DNA of 51,782 nucleotides from Erysipelotrichaceae bacterium (GCA_015058945.1 SVBF01000003.1:1-51782), one strand, 5' to 3'. Positions 16,261-24,747 are shown, numbered from the stretch's first letter. Made by a program: numbers and translations. Notes: generated from the sequence alone by a model not told the origin.

Positions 16261-17139
16261 ATGCTCGTAAGCGCAACCCAAATGCTCCGCAAGGCCCATG
16301 ATGGCCATTATGCGGTCGGCCAATTCAACATCAACAACTTGGAGTGGACCAAAGCCATCCTTCTCATGGCGGAAGAGATGAAGTCCCCCGTCATCCTCGG
16401 CGTCTCCGGCGGCGCCGGCAAATACATGTGCGGCTTCAAGACCGTCGCCGCGATGGTCAAGGCCATGGACGAATCACTCGGCATCACCGTCCCGGTCGCC
16501 CTCCACCTCGACCACGGCAACTACCAGCAGTGCTTAGACTGCATCGAAGCCGGCTTCACCTCGATCATGTTCGACGGCTCCTCCCTCCCCTTCGAGGAGA
16601 ACGTCGCCAAGACCCGCGAACTCGTTGAGCTCGCCCACAGCAAAGGCATCTCCATCGAAGCCGAAGTCGGCGCCATCGGCGGCACCGAAGACGGCATCAC
16701 CGCGGATGGCGAAGTCGCCGACCCCGAGGAGTGCGCCAAGATCGTCAAGCTCGGCGTGGACTTCCTCGCCGCCGGCATCGGCAACATCCACGGCATCTAT
16801 CCCGAGAATTGGACCGGTCTCCACTTCGACGCCCTTGAGAAGATCCAGAAGGCCACCGGAGGCATCCCCCTCGTCCTCCATGGCGGCACCGGCATCCCCG
16901 ACGATCAGATCCGCACCGCGATCAAAGGCGGCATGAGCAAGATCAACGTCAACACCGACTGCCAGCTCGTCTTCGCCGCCGCGACCATCGAATACTGCGC
17001 GGCCGGCAAAGCCGACCCGAGCGGCGCCAACAAGGAAAAGGGCTATGACCCCCGCAAGCTCCTCAAGCCGGGCTTCGAGGCCATCAAAGCCAAAGTCAAA
17101 GAGAAGATCCTCCTCTTCGGCTCCGACAATAAAGCCTAA
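16261..17139 (+). CDS. fba: Class II fructose-1,6-bisphosphate aldolase
   Basis: 292 residues. It cleaves fructose-1,6-bisphosphate to glyceraldehyde-3-phosphate and dihydroxyacetone phosphate in glycolysis, using zinc. Visible signatures are FNINNLEW near the start, ALHLDHG with the metal-binding His and the catalytic Asp, the second zinc site in EAEVGAIGG, HGIYP, and the phosphate-binding LHGGTGIPDDQI and KINVNTD. GGAGG lies 14 bases before the ATG, which is long; no better start is evident. It is monocistronic, with a strong terminator behind it. Confidence 0.95.
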   Translation: MLVSATQMLRKAHDGHYAVGQFNINNLEWTKAILLMAEEMKSPVILGVSGGAGKYMCGFKTVAAMVKAMDESLGITVPVALHLDHGNYQQCLDCIEAGFTSIMFDGSSLPFEENVAKTRELVELAHSKGISIEAEVGAIGGTEDGITADGEVADPEECAKIVKLGVDFLAAGIGNIHGIYPENWTGLHFDALEKIQKATGGIPLVLHGGTGIPDDQIRTAIKGGMSKINVNTDCQLVFAAATIEYCAAGKADPSGANKEKGYDPRKLLKPGFEAIKAKVKEKILLFGSDNKA

Positions 17140-17150
17140 TCGGACACCTC

Positions 17151-17187
17151 ACCCAACCAAGCGACCCTTGGTTGGGTTTTCTTTTTG
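17151..17187 (+). terminator. Rho-independent terminator of the aldolase gene
   Basis: ACCCAACCAAG, CGACC, CTTGGTTGGGT forms an 11-bp perfect stem, followed by TTTTCTTTTT. Confidence 0.92.
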
Positions 17188-17219
17188 GCTGAAAACGCAT
17201 ACAAACGGCCTTTGCTTCC

Positions 17220-17248
17220 TTTACAGGAAAGACTCGAGTTGCGACAAT
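17220..17248 (+). promoter_or_regulatory. Promoter of the endonuclease gene, leaderless layout
   Basis: -35 TTTACA (17220-17225), 17-base spacer ending in TGC, -10 GACAAT (17243-17248), then seven bases to the ATG at 17256. The TG at 17240-17241 makes it an extended -10. Confidence 0.55.
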
Positions 17249-17255
17249 TTTAACT

Positions 17256-18752
17256 ATGAAAAAACGTCTACTACTCACCCTCATTCCCCTCGCGCTGGCC
17301 TTACCCGCCGTCTCGAGTTTCATCGCCTACCAAAACGAGGCGATCGGCGTCTATGCCGCTAGCGGCTACACCAACAGCAAGTTGCCCACCACCATCGACC
17401 TCAATCCCGTCGCGGAAACCGATATCCGTTCCTATTACGCCGACCTTAACGGCAAGGACCTTAACGGCGAAAACCTCCTCAAAGCGCTTAAGCCCATTCT
17501 TAAGGAAGGGCAGCTCTACCATAGCTACGACTCCGGTTCGTCCGTCTGGCAAGCCTATGAGATCACCGACCGCGATTGGGAGCTTTCCCCCGCTTCCTCC
17601 ACCACATACGGCACCTATGACCCCGCGACCAATGTCATCACCGATTACGTCTACGGTAAGTCCTATGCCGATCCCAAGAACAACCCCTACCAGCATCTTT
17701 TCTACCGTAACCACGACGTCCCCGAGGCGCGTTGGAAAGCCTGGGACCACCATGGCGATAACGCCGGCACCGACCGCGAGCACATCTGGCCCAAAGGCCA
17801 TGGCTTCGGCGAGGACGACGCCCAAGAGAAAGGCGGCAAAGTCCCCGGCGCCCGCGGCGACCTCCACCACCTCGTCGCCTCCGATAGCTACGTCAACTCC
17901 TCCTCCCACAACTATTACTCCTACGGCTTCGTCGACCCGAGCAAGATCGAGGACGACGCCGGGGCGAACTTCAAAATCGATGGCAAGACCGTCGTCGCCG
18001 GCAACTACCGCGGCACCTCCCAAACCCTAGGCGAAGGCATGGTCTTTGAGCCGCAGGATAGCGAAAAGGGCGACATCGCCCGCGCCTGCTTCTACATGGT
18101 CGCGCGTTACAACAACTTGGCCGGAGATGACCCGAACATCGATTCGGGTAACCCAAACCTCACCTTAATCGACACCGTCTCCCCTAAGGAGACCAACGTC
18201 TCCACCGCGTCGACCCCGACCGGATATGGGTTGCTCACCGACCTTTTGGCCTGGCATAAGCTCGACCCCGTCGACGATTATGAAATCCACCGCAACGACC
18301 TCATCTACCGCAACTACGACAAGAACCGCAACCCCTTCATCGACTTCCCCGAATGGGTCGACATGATCTGGGGCACGGTGACTCTAGGCGAAGATGGGCG
18401 CACCATCCTTTCCCGCGACGCCACCCCTAGGGGCAAAGCCAGCCCGAGCTCCGACGCGGTCTACGCCGGCAAAGGCGGCGAGGAATCTTCCTCCTCTCCC
18501 GCGAGCAGTTCGGTAGCCCCGGCATCTTCCTCGCAACAGACCAGCGCCGCCTCCTCCTCTTCCGGCGGAGATAAGGGATCGTCCTTGCCGTTACCGTTAA
18601 TCATCGGCATCGTCGCCGGCGTCGCTCTTATCGTGATCATCCTCATCATCGTCGCCACCAAAGGCAAAGGCAAAGCGAAGAAGAACGCGAGGAAAGTCAT
18701 CAAAAAGACCGTCAAATCCGCGACCAAATCCTCTTCGAAGAAAAAGAAATAA
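17256..18752 (+). CDS. Secreted, membrane-anchored endonuclease I family nuclease
   Basis: 498 residues. Residues 1-35 form a signal peptide. The catalytic region (about 140-260) belongs to the endonuclease I/NucM His-Me finger family: DREHIWPKGHGF, GARGDLHHLVASDSYVNS and further NSSSHNYYSYG, carrying the catalytic His and metal-binding Asn. A Ser/Ala-rich linker (about 405-445) leads to a C-terminal membrane helix (LIIGIVAGVALIVIILIIVA) and a Lys-rich cytoplasmic tail. The enzyme should therefore sit on the outer face of the membrane, cutting external DNA for nutrition, biofilm DNA or defence. Endonuclease I enzymes are usually freely secreted, so the anchor is notable. Confidence 0.88.
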   Translation: MKKRLLLTLIPLALALPAVSSFIAYQNEAIGVYAASGYTNSKLPTTIDLNPVAETDIRSYYADLNGKDLNGENLLKALKPILKEGQLYHSYDSGSSVWQAYEITDRDWELSPASSTTYGTYDPATNVITDYVYGKSYADPKNNPYQHLFYRNHDVPEARWKAWDHHGDNAGTDREHIWPKGHGFGEDDAQEKGGKVPGARGDLHHLVASDSYVNSSSHNYYSYGFVDPSKIEDDAGANFKIDGKTVVAGNYRGTSQTLGEGMVFEPQDSEKGDIARACFYMVARYNNLAGDDPNIDSGNPNLTLIDTVSPKETNVSTASTPTGYGLLTDLLAWHKLDPVDDYEIHRNDLIYRNYDKNRNPFIDFPEWVDMIWGTVTLGEDGRTILSRDATPRGKASPSSDAVYAGKGGEESSSSPASSSVAPASSSQQTSAASSSSGGDKGSSLPLPLIIGIVAGVALIVIILIIVATKGKGKAKKNARKVIKKTVKSATKSSSKKKK

Positions 18753-18762
18753 CCCTTGAGGA

Positions 18763-18800
18763 AAATAGCCCCGGTGCATTACTGTGAGGGGTCGCTATTT
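18763..18800. terminator. Bidirectional hairpin between converging genes
   Basis: AAATAGCCCC faces GGGG-TC-GCTATTT (18763-18772 and 18788-18800). On the minus strand the stem is followed by TTTTCC; on the plus strand no T-run follows. It probably mainly ends transcripts of the CBS gene and may also serve the endonuclease gene. Confidence 0.5.
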
Positions 18801-18810
18801 AATGTAAAAA

Positions 18811-18858
18811 GGAGATGTCATAGGGAGATGTCATCCGTGACAACTCCTTGACAACTCC
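18811..18858. repeat. Two direct repeats facing two inverted copies
   Basis: GGAGATGTCA occurs at 18811-18820 and 18824-18833. TGACAACTCC, its near-complement, occurs at 18838-18847 and 18849-18858, and four bases (TCCG) separate the two pairs. The block can fold as one long hairpin or bind a protein to four half-sites. It lies between the ends of the endonuclease and CBS genes. Confidence 0.7.
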
Positions 18859-18890
18859 TATGAGAACTGCCGATGAAATCGAGGTTTTCC

Positions 18891-19286
18891 TTACTCTTTC
18901 TTCGCCAAGGCCTCGACCAGGCGTTTCCTGGTGACGATGCCGATGAAGATGCCACGCTCATCCACCATCGGGATGAAGTTCTGATTCATGAGGGCGGATT
19001 CGATCTCTCCTTCGCCCGCGTCGACCGATAAGGCCATCAAGGGACGGTGGATGGGGATGACCTCGAGGGGCACATCCTCCATTTGCTTGAGGGTCATGTC
19101 GTTCTCCTGCAGATAAAAGAGGATGTCGCCGGTGGAGATGCTATAGAGGTAATGGCCTTCGCTGCCGATCACCGGGATGGCGGTGAAATGGTGATAGCTC
19201 ATCTTTTGCACCGCGGCGCGCACCGTCTCCCCTCCTTCGAGGGTGGCGACTTGGGCTTTGGGTATCAGGCAAGAAAGCAGGTTCAT
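18891..19286 (-). CDS. CBS-domain pair protein
   Basis: 131 residues that are little more than two CBS domains (about 8-62 and 75-128): VRAAVQKMSYHHFTAIPVI, YLYSISTGDIL, ALMNQNFIPMVDERGIFIGIVTRKRL. Such stand-alone pairs bind adenine nucleotides (AMP, ATP, c-di-AMP) and act as sensors or partners of other proteins. It is transcribed divergently from the membrane EAL protein across only about 100 bases, so their promoters overlap and a joint nucleotide-signalling role is possible. AATAATAGGG precedes the ATG. Confidence 0.85.
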   Translation of the reverse strand: MNLLSCLIPKAQVATLEGGETVRAAVQKMSYHHFTAIPVIGSEGHYLYSISTGDILFYLQENDMTLKQMEDVPLEVIPIHRPLMALSVDAGEGEIESALMNQNFIPMVDERGIFIGIVTRKRLVEALAKKE

Positions 19287-19374
19287 CCCTATTATTTTGA
19301 GACGAATCGAGACATAAAGCCACTCATCTGGACCGTCATGGCGATTTTTCTCATATCAGCGCGCATACTTGTGC

Positions 19375-19380
19375 TATCAT
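19375..19380 (+). promoter_or_regulatory. Extended -10 box of the EAL gene
   Basis: TGC-TATCAT (19372-19380), seven bases before the ATG at 19388; no Shine-Dalgarno. Confidence 0.5.
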
Positions 19381-19387
19381 GGGCGCA

Positions 19388-21607
19388 ATGAACGAACCCC
19401 TACCCCGCATGGAAGAAAAGGGCACGAAGGACACCAAGGCGAATAACGTCGTGGTCGCTTTCTTGCTCCGCGTTGCCGGATTCCTCGGTTTCCGTAGACA
19501 CAGTCCTTACGTCAAAGACTATCTCAACAACGCGAACATCCGTTCCGGCGTCTTTATGGCCCTCGTGGTCATCGCGCTCGAGGTCTGGATGGTCATCCGC
19601 CGCCTTAACGACACCGTCATTCCCATGACCCAGGAAGGCGGCAATTTCTTCGAGTTGCTCTTCAAGAACACCTCCAACTTCTGGCTGATGCTCTTCATGG
19701 GCGTCGGCATGCTCACCTATTGCGTCGCCTACCTCGACAAGAAGCAAACCACGTGGAAGCAAGTCACCGCGATCATCGGTGGCGTCCTTTGCCTCGTCTT
19801 CGCGGCGCTACTGCCTTTGGAACCCTTCCGCGGCAACGGTAACATCCGCGACATCCTCCTCATCTCCTTCTATGTCTCCATCATTTTGTTCGGCATCGCC
19901 GTGATCGGCAGCACCATCTATCTCCGCGTCAAAGGCAAGAAGAGCCTTCTCCCCCCGATGGCGGTCATTTCCTTCTTCGCCCTCGTCTGCTTGGTCTTTG
20001 GCGTCAAGGTGTCCTATTCGGACTTCTTCTCCAGCGCCTCCTACCCCCTCGGCGAAGCGACCATGTACGAGCACAAGATGATCATCTGCTTCCTGATGAT
20101 GACCATCTACGTCGGCTGCCTTCTCATCTGGCGTCCCTTCGCCTCGATCGGCATCTTGGGCGTCGCCTTCTTGGCCTTCTATTTCCTCCTCGTCTCCTTT
20201 GAGGGCGTCGAAAAGACCCACCGCAAACTCCCCGACGGCGACGTCGTCAACTACATCACCTTCTTCATCTCGCTCACGATGGTGTGCTTCTCCATCTACC
20301 ACCAACGTATCCAAGAGGCCACCAAGGAGCAAAAACTCCACGAACTCGCGACCACCGACTCCCTCACCGGCCTATATTCCTTTGACTATTACCTCCAGGT
20401 CGTCCGCGAGGCGATCGACGTCCATCCGAAGATCCTTGAGAATTATCAGCACGTCTTCATGGACCTCGACGGCTTCTCCACCTATAACGACCAGAAAGGC
20501 TTTGCCGCCGGTAACGATTACCTCAAACGCTTCGGCGCCCTCCTTCGTGAGCATTTCCCCGAAGGCTACATCTGCCGTCAGGGCGAAGACCATTTCGCCT
20601 TGTTCGTGCCCCAGGGAAGCATTGAGTCCTTCCTCGCCTCCTCTAAAGAGGAGATGGCCTCCCTCGACCCCGATCTGACCCTAGCCATCAACATCGGCCA
20701 TTACCATCAGGTCCTCCCCGAGGAAGACATCCGCCGCTGCGTCGACAAATCCCGCTTCGCCGCCCATATCGGTCGCGACACCCCGAGCAAAGTCCACGAA
20801 TACGGCCGCGCCGACCATGACGCCTATCACCTCCGTCAATACGTCATCCGCAACGTCGAGCGCGCCTGCGCCGAAAACTGGGTCCAGGTCTATTACCAGC
20901 CGATCGTCGACGCCAAATCCGGCAAAGTCGTCGAATTCGAGGCCCTCGCCCGTTGGATCGATCCCAAGCGTGGCTTCCTTTCCCCCGCTTCCTTCATCCC
21001 CGCCTTGGAGAGGGCGCGCCTCATCCACCGCCTCGACGCCCATGTCTTCACCACCGTTTGCCAAGACTATGCCCGCTTCTTTGAGGCGACCGGACGTTCG
21101 GTCCCCATCTCGATCAACGTCTCCCGCGCCGACTTCGACTACATGGACGTCGCCAAAGTCCTCGCCGACGCCAGGGAAAAATACGGCGTCCCCGCCGAGG
21201 CGATCCACGTCGAGATCACCGAAAGCGCCCTCACCGTCGACGAGAACAAGATGACCGACTTCCTCACCCATATCCATGAGCTCGGTTATCCGCTTTGGCT
21301 CGACGACTTCGGTTCGGGCTACTCCTCCTTCAACGTTTTGAAGGATTTCCGTTTCGACGTCCTCAAGATCGACATGCGCTTCCTTGAGGGATTCGGCGAG
21401 AACCCCAAGATCATCGACATCCTCCGCTCCATCATCTCCATGGCCAAATCCCTCGGCATGGAATCCCTATGCGAAGGCGTTGAGACCAAGGAACAGGCCG
21501 CCTTCCTCCGCAAAGAGGGATGCAACAAGCTCCAAGGCTATCTCTTTGGCAAAGCCAGTCCCTTTGAGGATTCCCTCGCTTTGCTCGATACGGTTAAAGT
21601 TGATTAA
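19388..21607 (+). CDS. Membrane c-di-GMP phosphodiesterase (degenerate GGDEF plus EAL)
   Basis: 739 residues from the ATG at 19388. An in-frame ATG at 19379 lies within the -10 box. About eight membrane helices occupy residues 40-305. A GGDEF-type domain follows (about 315-470) with the active site changed to GEDHF, so it probably cannot make c-di-GMP but may bind GTP. The EAL domain (about 478-730) keeps EALAR, SINVSR, EITES, WLDDFGSGYSS, LKID, CEGVET and LQGYLFGK, the residues needed for metal binding and hydrolysis of c-di-GMP to pGpG. It is a likely membrane-bound sensor phosphodiesterase. Confidence 0.9.
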   Translation: MNEPLPRMEEKGTKDTKANNVVVAFLLRVAGFLGFRRHSPYVKDYLNNANIRSGVFMALVVIALEVWMVIRRLNDTVIPMTQEGGNFFELLFKNTSNFWLMLFMGVGMLTYCVAYLDKKQTTWKQVTAIIGGVLCLVFAALLPLEPFRGNGNIRDILLISFYVSIILFGIAVIGSTIYLRVKGKKSLLPPMAVISFFALVCLVFGVKVSYSDFFSSASYPLGEATMYEHKMIICFLMMTIYVGCLLIWRPFASIGILGVAFLAFYFLLVSFEGVEKTHRKLPDGDVVNYITFFISLTMVCFSIYHQRIQEATKEQKLHELATTDSLTGLYSFDYYLQVVREAIDVHPKILENYQHVFMDLDGFSTYNDQKGFAAGNDYLKRFGALLREHFPEGYICRQGEDHFALFVPQGSIESFLASSKEEMASLDPDLTLAINIGHYHQVLPEEDIRRCVDKSRFAAHIGRDTPSKVHEYGRADHDAYHLRQYVIRNVERACAENWVQVYYQPIVDAKSGKVVEFEALARWIDPKRGFLSPASFIPALERARLIHRLDAHVFTTVCQDYARFFEATGRSVPISINVSRADFDYMDVAKVLADAREKYGVPAEAIHVEITESALTVDENKMTDFLTHIHELGYPLWLDDFGSGYSSFNVLKDFRFDVLKIDMRFLEGFGENPKIIDILRSIISMAKSLGMESLCEGVETKEQAAFLRKEGCNKLQGYLFGKASPFEDSLALLDTVKVD

Positions 21608-21635
21608 CCCGCTTCAAGCGTATCATCATTAAGCC

Positions 21636-22823
21636 ATGGTCACTTGGCTTCGCCGCGTCTTCATCAAAGATTATCAAAACCTCCATGACCCCAAAGTCCG
21701 CGCCGCCCACGGCACCCTTTCGGCATGGGTCGGAATCATCCTGAACTTTATCCTCTTTTCGCTAAAGATCGCCTCAGGTCTCTATATGGCCGCGAAATCC
21801 CATTGGGTCTTCTCGATGGCGCTTTTAGGCGACGGCTTAAATAACCTCTTCGACTTTTCCTCCTCCATCATCACTCTGGTTGGCTTTTCCCTCTCCAAGA
21901 AACCGGCGGACGAGAAGCACCCCTTTGGCCATGAACGGGCCGAATATATCGCCGGCATGTTCATCGGCGGGGCCATCCTTATTTCAAGCGCCATCCTCCT
22001 CTTCCGCTCCATCGAAGGGGCGATCGCTCATGAAACCGTCGAATATGACATATTGGCCTTCGTCGCCCTCGGCCTCACCTTGCCCCTAAAAGCCATCCAG
22101 TCCGGCGTCAATTTCTCTTTGGCCAAACTCCTTCATAGCGACACCCTTCGCTCCGTCGCGATGGATAGTTTCATCGACATGACGGTTTCCACCTTGATCT
22201 TTATCGCCGCGATCATCTGCAAATCGCTCGGATATCCTGGCATCGACGCTTATTTAGGCATCGCCTTAGCCTTATTCCTCGGCTATAACGGCATCAACGC
22301 CCTCCGCCTTTCTAGCGACACTCTTCTCGGCTCCCCGATGAGGGAAGGGTTAGAAGACGAAGTAAGGGACATCGCCTTGTCTCATTCGGGCATCCTCGGG
22401 GTTCATGACATCCTCTGCCATTCCTATGGGGAGAACGCGAATTACGTTAGCCTCCACGCCGAACTCGACGGTTCCTTGTCCTTAGACGAAGCCCACCGCA
22501 TCGTCGATGAGGTCGAAACCGACCTAAGGAACCACATCCACGCCGAGATCGTCATCCACGCAGACCCCGTTGATTTAGGCGACGAAAAGCTAACGAAACT
22601 AAAGGAACAAGTCGGCGCGATTCTTAAGAATCTCGACCCCGAGCTTTCCTTCCATGACTTACGCATCATCAAAGAAGACGGGGGCGACGTGTTACGCCTT
22701 GAAATCCTATTGCCCTTCCATCATGACTCGGACCTCGAAGACAAGATCCATGAGGCCTTGAAACCCTTGGGCATGGGGCTCAACATTTCCTTTGACCATC
22801 CTTTCTCCGCGGCAAAGCAATAA
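21636..22823 (+). CDS. Cation diffusion facilitator (CDF) metal exporter
   Basis: 395 residues. It has five or six membrane helices (about 20-220) with CDF signatures GDGLNNLFDFSSS, HPFGHERAEYIAG and MDSFIDMTVS, which supply the Asp/Asn/His metal site, then the cytoplasmic ferredoxin-like domain (HAELDGSLSLDEAHRIVDEVE). A second C-terminal domain of about 85 residues follows, longer than in simple CDF proteins. It probably exports Zn, Mn, Fe or Co by proton exchange; the metal cannot be told. TATCAT (21622-21627) lies eight bases before the ATG. Another CDF gene lies at 47204-48325. Confidence 0.9.
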   Translation: MVTWLRRVFIKDYQNLHDPKVRAAHGTLSAWVGIILNFILFSLKIASGLYMAAKSHWVFSMALLGDGLNNLFDFSSSIITLVGFSLSKKPADEKHPFGHERAEYIAGMFIGGAILISSAILLFRSIEGAIAHETVEYDILAFVALGLTLPLKAIQSGVNFSLAKLLHSDTLRSVAMDSFIDMTVSTLIFIAAIICKSLGYPGIDAYLGIALALFLGYNGINALRLSSDTLLGSPMREGLEDEVRDIALSHSGILGVHDILCHSYGENANYVSLHAELDGSLSLDEAHRIVDEVETDLRNHIHAEIVIHADPVDLGDEKLTKLKEQVGAILKNLDPELSFHDLRIIKEDGGDVLRLEILLPFHHDSDLEDKIHEALKPLGMGLNISFDHPFSAAKQ

Positions 22824-22999
22824 GGCAAGCCTTCGCGAAAACAAGACTGAGATACCGCTTAGATGCGATAACTAGTTTGAAAGCGGTTTAATGCGGCAAA
22901 CTCTTTTTTCCCATTATTTTTGGTAATCAAGGAATTCTTTACGGATAATGTCGCTACAGTTAGTAGCGTTTAGCCAGACTTGCTCGAGAGGATTAGTGT

Positions 23000-23029
23000 T
23001 AAAAAGGCTCATCGTGATTTGATGAGCCT
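23000..23029 (-). terminator. Rho-independent terminator of the accessory island
   Basis: On the minus strand AGGCTCATC, seven-base loop, GATGAGCCT (complement 23005-23029), then TTTTT. The remaining gap 22824-23070 shows no gene. A perfect palindrome GTGATGTACATCAC (23061-23074) overlaps the last stop codon of the island. Confidence 0.88.
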
Positions 23030-23070
23030 ATTGGTCTTTGCAAACCAAGTTTTGTTTGATGTGATGTACA

Positions 23071-23397
23071 TCACTTCGACGTTTCGGCCAAGAGGGCGTT
23101 GAATTCCTCCTCGCCGATAGCGGCAACGATTTTGATCGTGCCTAAGTAGAATTCGTCGAGTTGGGCGAAATACAATTTGGCGATTTGGTACACGGAAAGA
23201 CTCTCGTAATCCAGCTTTGAGAGGAATTCCAGGAAGTCCTCATAGACGGCAGGATCGCCGCTGCATTCGCCTTCCCAAATGTTGGGGTTGGCGTCGGAAA
23301 GCCAATCGACGAGTTCCTCAGCGCGGTCAGGATGGTCGTCACAAAAACAATCGAGGGCTGAGTAGATGGATGTGAAGATTGAATACTGTTTGCTCAT
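23071..23397 (-). CDS. Small acidic protein, possible immunity protein
   Basis: 108 residues, strongly acidic (about 22 Asp/Glu, few Lys/Arg) and predicted helical, e.g. HPDRAEELVDWLSDANPNIWEGE, FLEFLSKLDYESLSVYQIAKLYFAQLDEFYLGTIKIV. I recognise no family. Its start overlaps the stop of the upstream toxin-like gene by four bases (ATGA), so the two are made together in the order toxin then partner, as in polymorphic toxin-immunity cassettes. The strong negative charge would suit binding to a basic RNase domain. AAAGGACA lies before the ATG. The immunity role is inferred from position and charge only. Confidence 0.6.
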   Translation of the reverse strand: MSKQYSIFTSIYSALDCFCDDHPDRAEELVDWLSDANPNIWEGECSGDPAVYEDFLEFLSKLDYESLSVYQIAKLYFAQLDEFYLGTIKIVAAIGEEEFNALLAETSK

Positions 23398-23777
23398 TTT
23401 TTGTCCTTTCTGTCAAATAATTGATCATCGGGGCGAGGCGGTTCGTTGCAACCGCAATTGCGGATTACGCCATTCCTAACCTGAACCCAATATTGCTTCC
23501 CGCCAGCAGTTTTTGCGTACCAACGGTTCCCATGCTTATCTGTCCCGACATAATTATGCTCGTTGGACGCAACAGTAGCTATGATGTTTCGGTTGGCAGG
23601 GGTGTCAGGCAGATGGCCACGATCGCCTCGGAACATATGTTTTACCTGGCTTTCATTCTTCGGAAAAATGGGGCGGGTACCGCTCCCGGAGCCAGGGCCG
23701 CCGTTGCCCGATACCCTGCCACCGCTGCCGCCCTGGCCGCTAGAAGGAAAATGGGCGGACTTGGATTTCATTCCCAT
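23394..23777 (-). CDS. BECR-type RNase toxin-like protein
   Basis: 127 residues from the ATG at 23777, which has an excellent ribosome site (AAGGAGGGG). Residues 8-42 are a Gly/Ser-rich flexible segment (SSGQGGSGGRVSGNGGPGSG). The rest resembles small nuclease domains of the Barnase-EndoU-ColicinE5/D-RelE group found in phage, plasmid and polymorphic toxins: KHMFRGDRGHLPDTPANRNI, then YVGTDKHGNRWYAKTAGGKQ, YWVQVRNGVIRNCGCNEPPR. The conserved His, Asp, Asn, Trp and Arg are plausible catalytic and fold residues. There is no secretion signal. The gene follows DUF4417 by one base and overlaps the acidic gene. The RNase function is inferred from pattern similarity. Confidence 0.6.
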   Translation of the reverse strand: MGMKSKSAHFPSSGQGGSGGRVSGNGGPGSGSGTRPIFPKNESQVKHMFRGDRGHLPDTPANRNIIATVASNEHNYVGTDKHGNRWYAKTAGGKQYWVQVRNGVIRNCGCNEPPRPDDQLFDRKDKK

Positions 23778-23778
23778 G

Positions 23779-24501
23779 TCAGTCCCCTCCTTCCGCACCA
23801 AAGGCCTTGGCTATCTCGGAGTCGAATCGCCAGATCTCGGCGCCACATTCTTTCAGCGGTCCGAACACGTCGTCCGGGGCATAGCCATAGATGATAACGA
23901 TTCTAGGGCACACGCACTCGGCGAGAGCGATGACGCTATTTGCCAGCAGTTTCCTGGATTCGCGGTCGCGCAAAGCGCCCAAAGATCCAATGGCCACGGT
24001 CTGGCCGATCGACATTCCGGACAGTGCGGCTTCATAGGACCATTCGTGGGTCGCGCGGAAATTGACGATTACTTTCACGCCATGGTCTTGGAGGATGAAA
24101 CCTACCTCTCGGCTTCTGGCCATCGCGTCGATTTGTTTGTAAATAGGGAAGTTGCCGTAGACGGAGTAATCCGGGCAGACAACGAAGGCATATTGCTTGA
24201 GTTCGTCGATCAAACAATTAATCTCGACTTCGGTTCCATATTTTAAGATGTTATAGATGCCATCTTTGTCGTCAAAGTTGCCGTCGTATTCATAGAAAAT
24301 TAGCGCGTACGATGCCTTGTCTTGGCAAAGGTGACGTTTGGACCAAAGTACGATGCCCTTGGGCCTTTTGATGTGACAGTTCTTGATGGCGGGGAACTGA
24401 TAAAAGCCCGTCATAAAATCAGCATTCTTAAGAAACTTGGCAAGGAATACGTCCTTGTCGCTCTTCGACGGAAGTCTGACGTCATTAACCTTATTAATCA
24501 C
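23779..24501 (-). CDS. DUF4417-family protein
   Basis: 240 residues starting with GTG at 24501, supported by AAAGGAGG eight bases upstream. The C-terminal 150 residues show the DUF4417 pattern: VVCPDYSVYGNFP, a helix with MARSREVGFILQDHGVKVI, then TVAIGSLGALRDRESRKLL and CPRIVIIYGYAPDD. The family is common on phages, plasmids and integrated elements, and its role is not established. It sits in one transcript with the toxin-like and acidic genes. An 11-codon ORF with its own strong ribosome site precedes it. Confidence 0.75.
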   Translation of the reverse strand: MINKVNDVRLPSKSDKDVFLAKFLKNADFMTGFYQFPAIKNCHIKRPKGIVLWSKRHLCQDKASYALIFYEYDGNFDDKDGIYNILKYGTEVEINCLIDELKQYAFVVCPDYSVYGNFPIYKQIDAMARSREVGFILQDHGVKVIVNFRATHEWSYEAALSGMSIGQTVAIGSLGALRDRESRKLLANSVIALAECVCPRIVIIYGYAPDDVFGPLKECGAEIWRFDSEIAKAFGAEGGD

Positions 24502-24540
24502 GGGAAAACCTCCTTTCGAATGGTGCCAAAAAGCCGTCGA

Positions 24541-24576
24541 TTAGAGCGTTTTCTCGTCTTTTTTATTAGAGATCAT
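24541..24576 (-). CDS. Eleven-codon leader ORF
   Basis: ATG at 24576 (complement) is preceded by AAAGGAGGCTTTT, an ideal ribosome site, and encodes MISNKKDEKTL before TAA. The DUF4417 ribosome site follows 25 bases later. It could be a leader peptide, a translational coupler or a decoy; the strong ribosome site is the only support. Confidence 0.35.
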   Translation of the reverse strand: MISNKKDEKTL

Positions 24577-24665
24577 AAAAGCCTCCTTTCAATTCTCCGG
24601 TGGAAGAACGGTCAAGAGGCGAGTATGATTTCCATAGGTGGCGGATCTCACGATTCGACTCTCAG

Positions 24666-24700
24666 GTGCCTTATCCACTGCAATGGATGAGGCACTTTTT
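24666..24700 (+). terminator. Hairpin with T-run, plus strand
   Basis: GTGCCTTATCCA, six-base loop, TGGATGAGGCAC, then TTTTT. It is oriented against the island genes and has no recognised gene upstream on the plus strand, so it either blocks antisense transcription or belongs to an unrecognised small RNA. Confidence 0.6.
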
Positions 24701-24747
24701 CGTTAATGCGGGCACCGTTGCCGCGCTTGGTTATAGAGGCAGGCGCT

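Noticed and set aside
24597..24700. A tRNA-like stretch (GGTCAAGAGGC, GATTCGACTC) ending in a hairpin with T-run
   Set aside because: The T-loop-like motif has no pairing arms, and the acceptor and anticodon stems do not form. A tRNAscan search would settle whether it is a decayed tRNA or attachment site.
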